From NCBI GenBank assembly GCA_018699955.1, contig JABISG010000127.1, forward strand, positions 1-44,022: DNA of 44,022 nt, in the 5' to 3' direction. This document shows positions 1 through 7,801 of the stretch, one piece after another. Position numbers and translations under genes: made by a program. Below the pieces are notes generated by a model. The model was given only the letters and a program-made list of their open reading frames with translations. It did not search any database and had not been told where the DNA came from. The number at the start of each line of letters is the position of its first letter. Position 1 is the stretch's first letter. Origin of the DNA: Planctomycetaceae bacterium. GTDB taxonomy: Bacteria > Planctomycetota > Planctomycetia > Planctomycetales > Planctomycetaceae.

Positions 1-2
1 CC

Positions 3-1301
3 ACGTCAGCACGACGCAACTTGGCAATGATCTGGTCCACCGTGTGTCGGTTCTGTTTCATCTCAAAGAATCCTTTCCGGGTGTTCAGCCCGGTCAAGAT
101 TCTCTCACTCGCTGTGGATCAATTAAAGGGGGGAAGGCCACTGGCCGGTTTTCTCGGTGTGCTGGTGGTCAGCCTGTTCACCGGAGAACAAGCGGCCGGA
201 TTGAAGGGCGAGGTTCCTCCTCACTGGCGTTTCCTCGCCGGCTATCTGATGCCGGCAGTCATCTATTGGATCGCCCGACAATCGAAGTTGACGGAACGCC
301 GGGTCTACGGCGTGTTGGCGGCGTTGGCGGGGTTGGGTTTGTACCTCTCGTTGACCGGGCTGCTCGAAGTGGCCGGGCAATGGTCGTTGGTGTTCCCGCG
401 TCACATTGCCGATCCCAAACTGGGTCTGCATTTTGGCCGGGCACGCGGTCCGATGTTGCAGTCGGTCAGTTTCGGGACGTTCGTGTGTGCCGGCTTATTC
501 AGTGCCTGGTTCTGGCGCGACCGTTTGAATCGCCTCGGACAAGTTGCCATCTGTCTGGTCCTGCCGTTGTTTGCCGCGGGCATCTTCTTCAGCTACACCC
601 GCAGCGTTTGGATGGGGGCCGCGTTGGCGGTGTTTGTTGTCGCGGCACTCACACTGCATCGCAGTTGGCGTCCGTTGGTACTTGGTGGAATGATTGGCGC
701 AGCCGTGTTGCTCGTCACATTCAAAAGCGATGCGTTTCTCGGGTTTCAGCGGGAGTACTCGGCCAACGAAACACGCGACTCGGCCAGTCTTCGCGTCAGT
801 TTCGCCTATGTTTCCTGGCAAATGTTTCTCGACCGGCCGATTCTCGGCTGCGGGTTGGGACGATTTGCGCAGGAGAAACTGCCTTACCTGTCCGATCGCT
901 CAACCGCGATCCCGTTGGAGCGCATCCGCACGCTCGTGCATCACAACCACTACCTCAGCCTGCTGACCGAGACGGGTTTCATTGGGTTCAGTTTGTTTAT
1001 CGGGATGATCGGTGTCTGGGCTGTTGATGCCTGGAAGATGGTGAGGCACACGGGAACTCCCGACTGGATTCGCGGCATCGCTGTGCTTTTCTTAGCGATG
1101 CTGTCGGTGATTCTGTTTCAGTGGATGGGGCACGAGTTGAGCTACTCGCCCATCGACCACTCGCTGCTGTTCCTGCTGGCCGGCATGACTGCCGGATTGC
1201 GACCGCAAGCATTTCGCGTGCAGCAAGAGTCGCTCGCCCAACGGGCCGCCGAGCCACACGCCGACGACGTCAACCACCCGCTCCCCGTCTTGCCGGTGTA
1301 G
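3..1301 (+). CDS. O-antigen ligase family protein, 5' end cut by the window
   Basis: Polytopic inner-membrane protein of the WaaL/Wzy (O-antigen ligase/polymerase) family, which joins or polymerises lipid-linked glycans on the periplasmic side. About ten hydrophobic segments are visible. The C-terminal half carries the family signature: a 'ILGCGLGRF' turn, then a long periplasmic loop with 'LVHHNHYLSLLTETGFIGF' (near 930-995), where the His/Asn-rich stretch is typical of Wzy_C. The frame is open to the window edge with no stop. The first possible starts (TTG at 21, ATG at 27) are followed by unconvincing residues, so the true start is probably upstream. The next gene is a polyprenyl-phosphate sugar transferase, which fits an exopolysaccharide or O-antigen locus extending to the left. 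Family call is confident; ligase versus polymerase cannot be decided. Confidence 0.8.
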   Translation, partial: TSARRNLAMIWSTVCRFCFISKNPFRVFSPVKILSLAVDQLKGGRPLAGFLGVLVVSLFTGEQAAGLKGEVPPHWRFLAGYLMPAVIYWIARQSKLTERRVYGVLAALAGLGLYLSLTGLLEVAGQWSLVFPRHIADPKLGLHFGRARGPMLQSVSFGTFVCAGLFSAWFWRDRLNRLGQVAICLVLPLFAAGIFFSYTRSVWMGAALAVFVVAALTLHRSWRPLVLGGMIGAAVLLVTFKSDAFLGFQREYSANETRDSASLRVSFAYVSWQMFLDRPILGCGLGRFAQEKLPYLSDRSTAIPLERIRTLVHHNHYLSLLTETGFIGFSLFIGMIGVWAVDAWKMVRHTGTPDWIRGIAVLFLAMLSVILFQWMGHELSYSPIDHSLLFLLAGMTAGLRPQAFRVQQESLAQRAAEPHADDVNHPLPVLPV

Positions 1302-1731
1302 TCGGTCTCCGGGCGATCCCGGGTTGACGCATGCGAAAATGGGTGCCACTGGGGGTGAAAAGATGGGTGCCACTGGCGTGTCGCCAGTGCATCGCGGTGG
1401 ACACCGGCGACACGCCAGTGGCACACCAAATCGTCGTCAAGGTTTCCCGACGATCAAACGATTCTCAATGTTGGTCGCTCGCCGCTGCATGTTGTGTTCT
1501 TGCATCAACACGTTGATCGAATACAACACGCCGATTGATGCTGCTGTCGATCGCAATGCCACGCTTCGTGGCGTGATGATTTCTCAACCACTTTAATTGA
1601 AACGAGTTACGTCTCTTCGGCCGCATCCGCAACCAAGCCAATATCCGCTTGGTATCGGCTTTGCGTTTCTTTGATACAGCCACAGCGACCCCCTTTCACC
1701 AAAGTCGCCGGCTGTCATCGAAAGGAACGAC
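1302..1731. other. gene-free stretch between ligase and sugar transferase
   Basis: No convincing coding sequence in 430 bases; the short open frames here have no domain-like composition. It holds an inverted repeat at 1365-1424 (listed separately), a small hairpin (GCCACG at 1558-1563 with CGTGGC at 1567-1572), and a good Shine-Dalgarno (GAAAGGAA) just before the ATG at 1732. A near-repeat of 'ATGGGTGCCACTGG' occurs twice (about 1339-1352 and 1363-1375), so the inverted repeat has a partial direct duplicate upstream. Confidence 0.5.
1365..1424. repeat. inverted repeat, GGTGCCACTGGCG family, copy 1
   Basis: Left arm 1365-1389 (GGGTGCCACTGGCG...) pairs with right arm 1402-1424 (...CGCCAGTGGCAC) with one mismatch over about 23 bases and a 12-base loop. 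The arms themselves contain the short palindrome CACTGGCG/CGCCAGTG. A nearly identical element is at 28388-28449. It lies 63 bases after the ligase stop codon, so it could act as a terminator, but no U-run follows. Dispersed palindromes of this kind are familiar in planctomycete genomes. Confidence 0.85.
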
Positions 1732-2508
1732 ATGAGCATCAACGCGACACACACGACCCGACTGGAATTGGGAATCGATCTTGAGACTCTGCCGCTCAAT
1801 CGTGACACGAATGTCAATTCGAGCGTCACAACACCAAGGACGGTTCTGAGATCGCGTCGCCCGGAACAGCTCCACGAATTACCGTTGGTTTTTGCCGGCG
1901 GAAATCGCTCGAGGCTTTACCTTGTAACGCGGCGGACGTTCGATGTTCTCGGGACGCTTGTGGCGATGCTGTTGTTCGCGCCGATCATGATTGTTTCATT
2001 CCTGGTACTTATGGTGACAACTCGCGGCTGCCCTCTCTTCCGCCAGGAACGCATTGGCTTTTGCGGCCGCCCCTTCATGATGTATAAGTTCCGCACGATG
2101 TCGCTGAACGCCGAATCGCAACGGCATCTGGTGAAGAACGAACGTTCGGGGCCGGTGTTCAAGAACCGCACCGATCCACGAATTACTCCGTTCGGCCGCT
2201 TCTTGCGATCGTTCAGCATCGATGAAATGCCGCAATTGTTCAACGTGCTACGAGGCGACATGTCGCTGGTCGGCCCGCGACCGCCGATTCGCAGCGAAGT
2301 GGTGCAGTACAAACATGAGCAGTTTGAACGGCTTTCGGTCAATCCCGGTTTGACGTGCTTATGGCAGGTGAGCGGTCGTGCCGAACTCGACTTTGAGCAG
2401 CAAGTCGATCTCGACGTGACCTATGTGCGAAGCCAATGCCTGTGGAGCGATCTGTTGCTGTTGATTCGCACCCCGCTGAGTGTTCTCAGCCGCCGCGGTG
2501 CGTATTAG
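1732..2508 (+). CDS. polyprenyl-phosphate sugar-1-phosphate transferase (bacterial sugar transferase family)
   Basis: Probable initiating glycosyl-1-phosphate transferase that loads the first sugar phosphate onto undecaprenyl phosphate for exopolysaccharide synthesis. One hydrophobic segment (about residues 71-97) is followed by the catalytic domain: 'PLFRQERIGFCGRPFMMYKFRTM' (101-123), the 'FGRFLRSFSIDEMPQLFNVL' block (154-173) with the DE pair, 'GDMSLVGPRPP' (175-185), and 'NPGLTCLWQVSGR'. At 258 aa it is the short, single-TM form (like PglC/EpsL-type enzymes), without the extra membrane helices of WbaP. ATG with an AAAGGA Shine-Dalgarno about 7 bases upstream. The N-terminal 60 residues are unconserved. 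Sugar specificity cannot be read from sequence. Confidence 0.9.
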   Translation: MSINATHTTRLELGIDLETLPLNRDTNVNSSVTTPRTVLRSRRPEQLHELPLVFAGGNRSRLYLVTRRTFDVLGTLVAMLLFAPIMIVSFLVLMVTTRGCPLFRQERIGFCGRPFMMYKFRTMSLNAESQRHLVKNERSGPVFKNRTDPRITPFGRFLRSFSIDEMPQLFNVLRGDMSLVGPRPPIRSEVVQYKHEQFERLSVNPGLTCLWQVSGRAELDFEQQVDLDVTYVRSQCLWSDLLLLIRTPLSVLSRRGAY

Positions 2509-2533
2509 TTCGCCGCGGAGAGGTCGCGCAAAT

Positions 2534-3196
2534 TCAACCGCGGCTGCTGAGCATGCTCAATGCACGGACCACATATGCGACGCCGCTATAGGCAGTGAAG
2601 CCAACCGTTGCCCACAGAATCACGTTGCGGAAGAGGATGAAGTTCTCGACCGCATGAAACTCGGGAGCGAGCGACAGCAGGCTGGCGGTCACTGCAATAC
2701 ATTGCAGCCCCATCTTGATCTTGCCGGTCCAGTCGGCCGAGAAATCCATGCCCTGTTTTTCCAGAAACCCGCGCAGGCTGGAAATGAACATCTCGCGGCC
2801 AATGATTATCAGCACCATCCACGCATTCACGCCAGACCCGAGCACTCCCTGTTCCACGTTAACCTTCTTGTCGAGCAGGAAAATGAACGCGCCGCAGACA
2901 ATGATCTTGTCGGCAAAGGGATCCATAATCCGGCCGATGACCGTGACCAGGCCGTAGCGGCGGGCGACGTAGCCATCGAGGAAATCGGTGGATGCTGCAA
3001 CGACGAACAGGATGGCAGCAGTCAGCCAGAAGCCGTCGAGGTAGATGAGAACGAACAGCACCAGCGCCAGAATCAGCCGACTGAAGGTGATCAGGTTCGG
3101 TGCGTTGATCGCATCGCGCAGCTGCGGCGGCGCGGAACCGGCTTCACTGCCGGCCGGCGTGGATTGCGAGTCTGTCTGTTGTTCGGTGACAGGCAT
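2534..3196 (-). CDS. pgsA: CDP-diacylglycerol--glycerol-3-phosphate 3-phosphatidyltransferase
   Basis: Makes phosphatidylglycerol phosphate from CDP-diacylglycerol and glycerol-3-phosphate, the committed step to anionic phospholipids, in the inner membrane. The CDP-alcohol phosphatidyltransferase signature is complete: D71-x2-D74-G-x2-A-R-x8-G-x3-D92-x3-D96. Several hydrophobic helices surround it. 'NAPNLITFSRL' (31-41) is the usual PgsA N-terminal motif; the 30 residues before it are a polar extension. The start lies only 3 bases beyond the rimO stop, so the two genes are almost certainly cotranscribed. PgsA fits better than PssA or cardiolipin synthase by length and the N-terminal motif. 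Confidence 0.9.
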   Translation of the reverse strand: MPVTEQQTDSQSTPAGSEAGSAPPQLRDAINAPNLITFSRLILALVLFVLIYLDGFWLTAAILFVVAASTDFLDGYVARRYGLVTVIGRIMDPFADKIIVCGAFIFLLDKKVNVEQGVLGSGVNAWMVLIIIGREMFISSLRGFLEKQGMDFSADWTGKIKMGLQCIAVTASLLSLAPEFHAVENFILFRNVILWATVGFTAYSGVAYVVRALSMLSSRG

Positions 3197-3199
3197 CGT

Positions 3200-4615
3200 T
3201 CAGTCGCCGTCATCGTTTTCGGGATCGTAAACGCCAACGAGATCGTAGTCTCGCCGTTCAATCATCTCAACCGGAATAAAGTCGCCCACCTCGATGCCCT
3301 CGCCGGAAACGTAGACGTTGCCGTCAATCTCGGGCGCGTCGGCATACGTTCGCCCCACCCAGAATTGGTCGTCCACCTGGCCGTCAATCAAAACGTCCAA
3401 CTCGCAGCCCAGCAGCGAATCGCCGTGGGCGTAGGCAATTGGCTGTTGGATAGCCATCAACTCATCGCGACGGGCTTCTTTCACATCCTCGGGCAAATGC
3501 CCGTCGAGTTTCACCGCCGGCGTGTCAGGCTCCAGCGAATAGGGAAAGACGCCCATTCGCTCGAACTGCGTCTCGTTCACAAAATCGACGAGCTCCGAAA
3601 ACTGCTCGTCCGTCTCGCCGGGGAAACCGACAACGAACGTTGTCCGCAGTACCAGATTGTCAATCCGCGACCGCAACTTCTCGACCAACTCGACCGTTCG
3701 CGCGCGGTTGACTCGACGCTGCATTCGCCGTAACACGGCATCGTTAATGTGCTGTAACGGCATGTCGAGATAGGGAATGATCTTCCCCGAATCGGCAATC
3801 GTCCCGATCAAATCGTCGGTGAAATTCACCGGATACAAATACATCAGGCGGATCCAGTCGATGCCATCGACCTGTTCCAGTTCCTTCAGCAGCGAGACCA
3901 ACCGCACTTCGCCGTAAAGGTCCATGCCGTAGAACGTGGTGTCCTGCGCGACGATGTTCAATTCTCGCACACCGTCGGCCGCCAGTTCACGCGCCTCGAT
4001 GATGACCTGTTCAATGGGCTTGGTGACGTGTTTGCCGCGCATCTTGGGGATCGCGCAAAACGTGCAGGTGCGGTCGCAGCCTTCGGAGATTTTCAAATAG
4101 GCATAGTGCTGCGGCGTGATCCGCAAGCGGGCGCGGTCATCGAGGGCTGTAATCGGTGCCGGGCGGAACAATTCCCGCTGCTCCCGTGCTCCACCAATTA
4201 AATGGTCGGCCACGCGGTTGATTTCGTCACGGCCGAACACGCCGACAACGTGATCGATTTCCGGCATTTCTTCCAACAAACTGCCGCCCAATCGTTCGGG
4301 CAAACAGCCGGCCACAATCACACCCTTGGTGCGCCCCTGCCGTTTCAATTCGAGCATCTCGTTGATAACCGACTTCGACTCCTGCCGCGCGCTCTCGATG
4401 AATCCGCAGGTGTTGACGATCACAAAATCGGCACCGTCGGGATCGGACACCAACGAATAACCATCCAGCGCCAACACCCCCAACATGTTCTCACTGTCAA
4501 CCAGATTTTTGGGACAGCCCAAGGTGACGAAGGCATAACTTCCGCGCGACGGTTGAGCCGATGTTTCCAGAACGCTGGCTGGTTGACCCGCTTCGATAAT
4601 CGGGAGTTCGTTCAT
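3200..4615 (-). CDS. rimO: ribosomal protein S12 methylthiotransferase RimO
   Basis: Radical-SAM enzyme with two [4Fe-4S] clusters that methylthiolates the conserved aspartate of ribosomal protein uS12. The N-terminal UPF0004 domain has 'TLGCPKNLVDSENMLG' with cluster cysteines C34, C70 and C104. The radical SAM motif is C180-x3-C184-x2-C187 ('CDRTCTFCAIPKMRGKH'). A C-terminal TRAM-like segment follows 'DVLIDGQ'. 'GCPKNLVDSE' separates RimO from its relative MiaB. Length 471 aa is slightly above the usual 440-460 because of about 25 extra N-terminal residues. ATG at 4615 with only a weak ribosome site. It heads a rimO-pgsA operon. Confidence 0.95.
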   Translation of the reverse strand: MNELPIIEAGQPASVLETSAQPSRGSYAFVTLGCPKNLVDSENMLGVLALDGYSLVSDPDGADFVIVNTCGFIESARQESKSVINEMLELKRQGRTKGVIVAGCLPERLGGSLLEEMPEIDHVVGVFGRDEINRVADHLIGGAREQRELFRPAPITALDDRARLRITPQHYAYLKISEGCDRTCTFCAIPKMRGKHVTKPIEQVIIEARELAADGVRELNIVAQDTTFYGMDLYGEVRLVSLLKELEQVDGIDWIRLMYLYPVNFTDDLIGTIADSGKIIPYLDMPLQHINDAVLRRMQRRVNRARTVELVEKLRSRIDNLVLRTTFVVGFPGETDEQFSELVDFVNETQFERMGVFPYSLEPDTPAVKLDGHLPEDVKEARRDELMAIQQPIAYAHGDSLLGCELDVLIDGQVDDQFWVGRTYADAPEIDGNVYVSGEGIEVGDFIPVEMIERRDYDLVGVYDPENDDGD

Positions 4616-4777
4616 GGTGGCGTTTAATCGTGTTCTTGAGCAACGGGGCTATCAGTGTTAGTCCCAGTAGGTGACGTCCAGCATTCGCACCCCAATTCTA
4701 ACGCGTCAGCGGATGCGTGGGTAGAGAGTTGGCGCCGCCGGTCTCCGGATGTAACAGCCGACGGCGTTCACCTGCTC

Positions 4778-6019
4778 TCAAACGGAATCAGCCAAGGCGG
4801 ATGCCCCGACATAAATGATGGCGGCTAGTAACAACAATCCGCTCACGCCGGTTGCCACCAACACCCACAAATCGGGCCAATCGTAGACTTTCTCGGCGGC
4901 CAGTTCGGCCGGTGGAATGTCGGCTCCTGCGTAACCGGGATCCCAAAGCGTGCCATTGGGCAGAACAAACTGAACGCGCATCTGCCACAACAGTGTCGCG
5001 AGTGAGACGACGCAACATCCAGCCGCCAGGAAAATCGGCAGCGAAGGTTCGGGCGTGGCGGCTTGCTTCATTTCTTCGAGTTGATCTCGCATCGAATACA
5101 TCACGGCCGCCGCGACCGCGTTGTTGGTGAAGTGGATCGCCATCGGCGCCCAGAACGATCGGGTTGATAAGTACGACAGATGGATGCAGATTGCAAGCGG
5201 GATCAATGCGAATGCATGAACCGGATGAACGTGTACGGCAGCGAATAACACGGACGTCATCAACACTCCGACAGGCAATCCCCAGCGGGCCACCAGACCG
5301 CGACCAATCACGCCGCGAAACACCAACTCCTCCGCAACGGCCGGAACAAAGGCGACCAACGTCAGCAGCAGCGGGAACGATGTTTGAGGCACGATGTCGG
5401 CAATCTGATCCATCGAAGTGGTCTTGCTGATATTTTTCAGCGTCGGAAAGAACGTCAGGAACAGTTCCCAATACTCCGTCGCATAGATGAACAGCGAGTT
5501 GATGAACGGTATCAACGAAACGATCAATAGTCCGATGACGATTCCGTGTGGTATCGGAATGCTCTTGAGCGGAAGATACCGCCGGCGATTCTTACCAAGC
5601 CGCAAGAGTGAAGCCAAAAGGACGCCCAGCAGGGTGACCGACTGAATTCCACAAATTACAGTGACGGCAGAGTCCTTCATCAACACTTTTAAGAACTGTT
5701 TCTGCTTCGCAGGGTCTTGAAGTTCGCGCAACATTTCGATCGGGTCGCCGCCTGCCGCCGCGTAGCTGCCTACTGCCAGCAAAATGCCAAACAGCGTGCC
5801 AACGGCGTTCAGTACGACAAAGCCCGGTATCCAAACAACGAGAGATTCGGGAATCCCCGGTCCGGGTGGTTTTCGGGGCGGATCGGGCAGGAAATCGTCG
5901 TCTGTAAGCAGAACGGCCGCATCGCCTGTTTGTCCGTTTTCGGTCAGTTCCGTTGAGTCAGTCGCACCATTGTCGTCAGGCCATTCCGCCGCGGGCTCGG
6001 GATTGTCCAAGGCACGCAC
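4778..6019 (-). CDS. CPBP family intramembrane metalloprotease
   Basis: Membrane protein of the CAAX protease/bacteriocin-processing (CPBP, ABI) family. Hydrophobic segments are near residues 60-85, 115-140, 158-180, 215-235, 245-280 and 385-408. The three family motifs are present: E230-E231-x3-R235 ('EELVFRG'), the FxxxH motif ('FAAVH', H263), and 'HFTNN' (H296, N300). About 60 acidic and proline-rich residues precede the first helix and are probably cytoplasmic. The start is GTG at 6019; no in-frame ATG lies nearby upstream. Length 413 aa is long for the family because of the tail. Substrate unknown. It is divergent from the kinase gene that follows. Confidence 0.85.
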   Translation of the reverse strand: MRALDNPEPAAEWPDDNGATDSTELTENGQTGDAAVLLTDDDFLPDPPRKPPGPGIPESLVVWIPGFVVLNAVGTLFGILLAVGSYAAAGGDPIEMLRELQDPAKQKQFLKVLMKDSAVTVICGIQSVTLLGVLLASLLRLGKNRRRYLPLKSIPIPHGIVIGLLIVSLIPFINSLFIYATEYWELFLTFFPTLKNISKTTSMDQIADIVPQTSFPLLLTLVAFVPAVAEELVFRGVIGRGLVARWGLPVGVLMTSVLFAAVHVHPVHAFALIPLAICIHLSYLSTRSFWAPMAIHFTNNAVAAAVMYSMRDQLEEMKQAATPEPSLPIFLAAGCCVVSLATLLWQMRVQFVLPNGTLWDPGYAGADIPPAELAAEKVYDWPDLWVLVATGVSGLLLLAAIIYVGASALADSV

Positions 6020-6271
6020 TCCATCGGGTGACCCGTTTCCGTAAGAAACTCGGCCACAAATCTAAGAAACCACTGCGGACGGCGAATAGCCTTTCAGTCG
6101 CAACGGTCGAAAACAGGACGACAATACGTTCAAATGTATCCGTACATGGAGAAGTCGTCAAATTGGCTGACATTCAGGCGGCAGCCGTTTCTGCGTTGGC
6201 CTATTCCTGGCCGCCCTTTCCTAACCATAGCGCCATTCGGCGAAACAATGCATACCGCGAAATGTGGTGAC

Positions 6272-7732
6272 ATGGCCGTGGAACCAACACCATCTGCCGA
6301 ACCTGATCCGACTGCGACAATTTATTGCGCGGGCTGCAACGAGCGATTCCGCGTTCTGTTTGTCCCGGCCGCTTGCCCGCGTTGCGGTGCAGAGGTCGCA
6401 TCGGATGGGAACATGATGCTCGCCGAAACCCTGCTCTACAAAGTGGCCGAAGGGACCGACGCATTCCCCACACTCGAAACTCCAACCACAAACGACGTCG
6501 GCGATGATCTCGTCGGCCGCGACCTACACGTCTACCGCTGCGTTTCGCAAATTGGACGCGGAGGAATGGGACGGGTTTATCTGGCCGAGCATACGGTTCT
6601 CGAACGCAAGTGCGCGCTGAAGATTCTCTCGCCCCGCGCGGCGGCTCGCGACGTCGATTACACGTCGCGATTCATGTACGAAGCAAAAGCCGCCGCCGCG
6701 TTGGTGCATCCCAACATTGTGACCACCCATGCCATTGGAGAAGCGGACGGATTCCATTTTCTCGAGATGGAATTCGTGGCCGGCCGCTCGCTGCAACAGT
6801 TGATTCAGGACGAGGGCCGATTAACGCCGGTTCGGGCCACCGCATTGTCCGCGCGGATTGCCGAAGGTCTGGCTGCGGCCCACCGCGCTAGAATCGTTCA
6901 TCGCGATCTGAAACCCGACAACGTGCTGATGACGCATCACGGCATCCCCAAGATTGCCGACTTCGGTCTCGCTAAACGCATTCATGCCGATGACGACGAC
7001 GACGGCCAGTATCTGGTGGGGACCCCGAACTTCATGGCACCGGAATTGTTTCGCGGTGAACAAGCAACGCCGGCCAGCGATGTTTACGCGTTGGGGGTCA
7101 CCTACTTTCTACTGCTGACCGGACAATTCCCCTATGCCGGCGGAACGTTGCAGACGTTAATGAAGGCCGTCAGCGAAAACCCGGCTCCGAATGCGCGTGA
7201 TCTCTGCCCCGACATTTCGCTGGAGATGGCCGAATGTCTGAGCCTGCTGATGGCCAAGACCCCCGAAAATCGCCCACAGGATGCGATTGAAGCCGCACAA
7301 CTCCTGCACGCGGTCGCCGGACAGGTGAGGGACATTGAGTCGCTGTTGAGCGAGGCATTTGATGGCACAACCGGAGTCGAATGGACACGCAGCGAGAAAC
7401 GGTATCGATTGCGGATGACGCTTCCCGATGGTCGTTCGCAGTCGTTATTCATCGAGCCGAGTGATCACGCTGCCGTGGAACGTTTGATTCTGATTTACAG
7501 CAAATGTTGCCCGGCTCAGCCGGAGTATTACGAAGAGGCGTTGCGGCTGAATTCGGAAGTCTCGCACGGCGCATTGGCGTTACGCAAAATTGACGGCGAA
7601 GAGTGTTTCGTAATGATCGACACGTTTCCGCGTAGCACGGTCGATCCGGAAGAAATCCGCCGCAGCGTTCTGGAGATCGCCTTCCGCGCCGATGCGGTCG
7701 AGAAACTGTTGACGGGTCTCGATCAGAATTGA
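6272..7732 (+). CDS. soluble Ser/Thr protein kinase with N-terminal zinc ribbon and C-terminal chaperone-like domain
   Basis: Hanks-type kinase. From the ATG at 6272: a zinc-ribbon-like C19-x2-C22...C35-x2-C38; then a kinase domain with the glycine loop 'IGRGGMGRVYLAEH' (about 94-107), lysine K117 ('CALKIL'), catalytic 'HRDLKPDN' (D212), 'DFGLA' (D230), 'GTPNFMAPE' and 'SDVYALGV'. After the kinase ends near 350, residues 365-486 form a separate alpha/beta domain whose pattern resembles the YbjN/CesT-type chaperone fold. No membrane helix is present, unlike PknB. The frame is open upstream to an ATG at 6134 (also 6248), but those extra residues look like translated non-coding sequence. No start has a strong Shine-Dalgarno, so the 5' end is uncertain. 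Substrates unknown. Confidence 0.88.
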   Translation: MAVEPTPSAEPDPTATIYCAGCNERFRVLFVPAACPRCGAEVASDGNMMLAETLLYKVAEGTDAFPTLETPTTNDVGDDLVGRDLHVYRCVSQIGRGGMGRVYLAEHTVLERKCALKILSPRAAARDVDYTSRFMYEAKAAAALVHPNIVTTHAIGEADGFHFLEMEFVAGRSLQQLIQDEGRLTPVRATALSARIAEGLAAAHRARIVHRDLKPDNVLMTHHGIPKIADFGLAKRIHADDDDDGQYLVGTPNFMAPELFRGEQATPASDVYALGVTYFLLLTGQFPYAGGTLQTLMKAVSENPAPNARDLCPDISLEMAECLSLLMAKTPENRPQDAIEAAQLLHAVAGQVRDIESLLSEAFDGTTGVEWTRSEKRYRLRMTLPDGRSQSLFIEPSDHAAVERLILIYSKCCPAQPEYYEEALRLNSEVSHGALALRKIDGEECFVMIDTFPRSTVDPEEIRRSVLEIAFRADAVEKLLTGLDQN

Positions 7733-7752
7733 AATCGGTGTCGACATCACAA

Positions 7753-7801
7753 TAGCTGCGGTGCAACGCACCGCAGGCTGCGATCTGTTAGATCGCAGCT
7801 A
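7753..7801. repeat. double-hairpin repeat, TTAGCYGCG family; probable bidirectional terminator
   Basis: Outer ends TAGCTGCG (7753-7760) and CGCAGCTA (7794-7801) are inverted. Inside are two perfect hairpins: CTGCGGTGC/GCACCGCAG (7756-7764 with 7768-7776, 3-base loop) and GCTGCGATCT/AGATCGCAGC (7777-7786 with 7790-7799, 3-base loop). It sits between the convergent kinase and EF-hand genes, and its right end contains the TAG stop codon of the EF-hand gene. Related copies are at 11170-11198, 23177-23228 and 24198-24245. Confidence 0.85.

Noticed and set aside
44..1027. 327-codon plus-strand frame overlapping the O-antigen ligase
   Set aside because: Arg/Gly/Ser-rich shadow with no hydrophobic pattern; the other frame has clear Wzy_C motifs.
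2480..3733. 417-codon open frame on the plus strand
   Set aside because: Antisense to pgsA and the end of rimO, both of which have complete family motifs; His/Gln/Asn-rich composition typical of reverse-frame translation.
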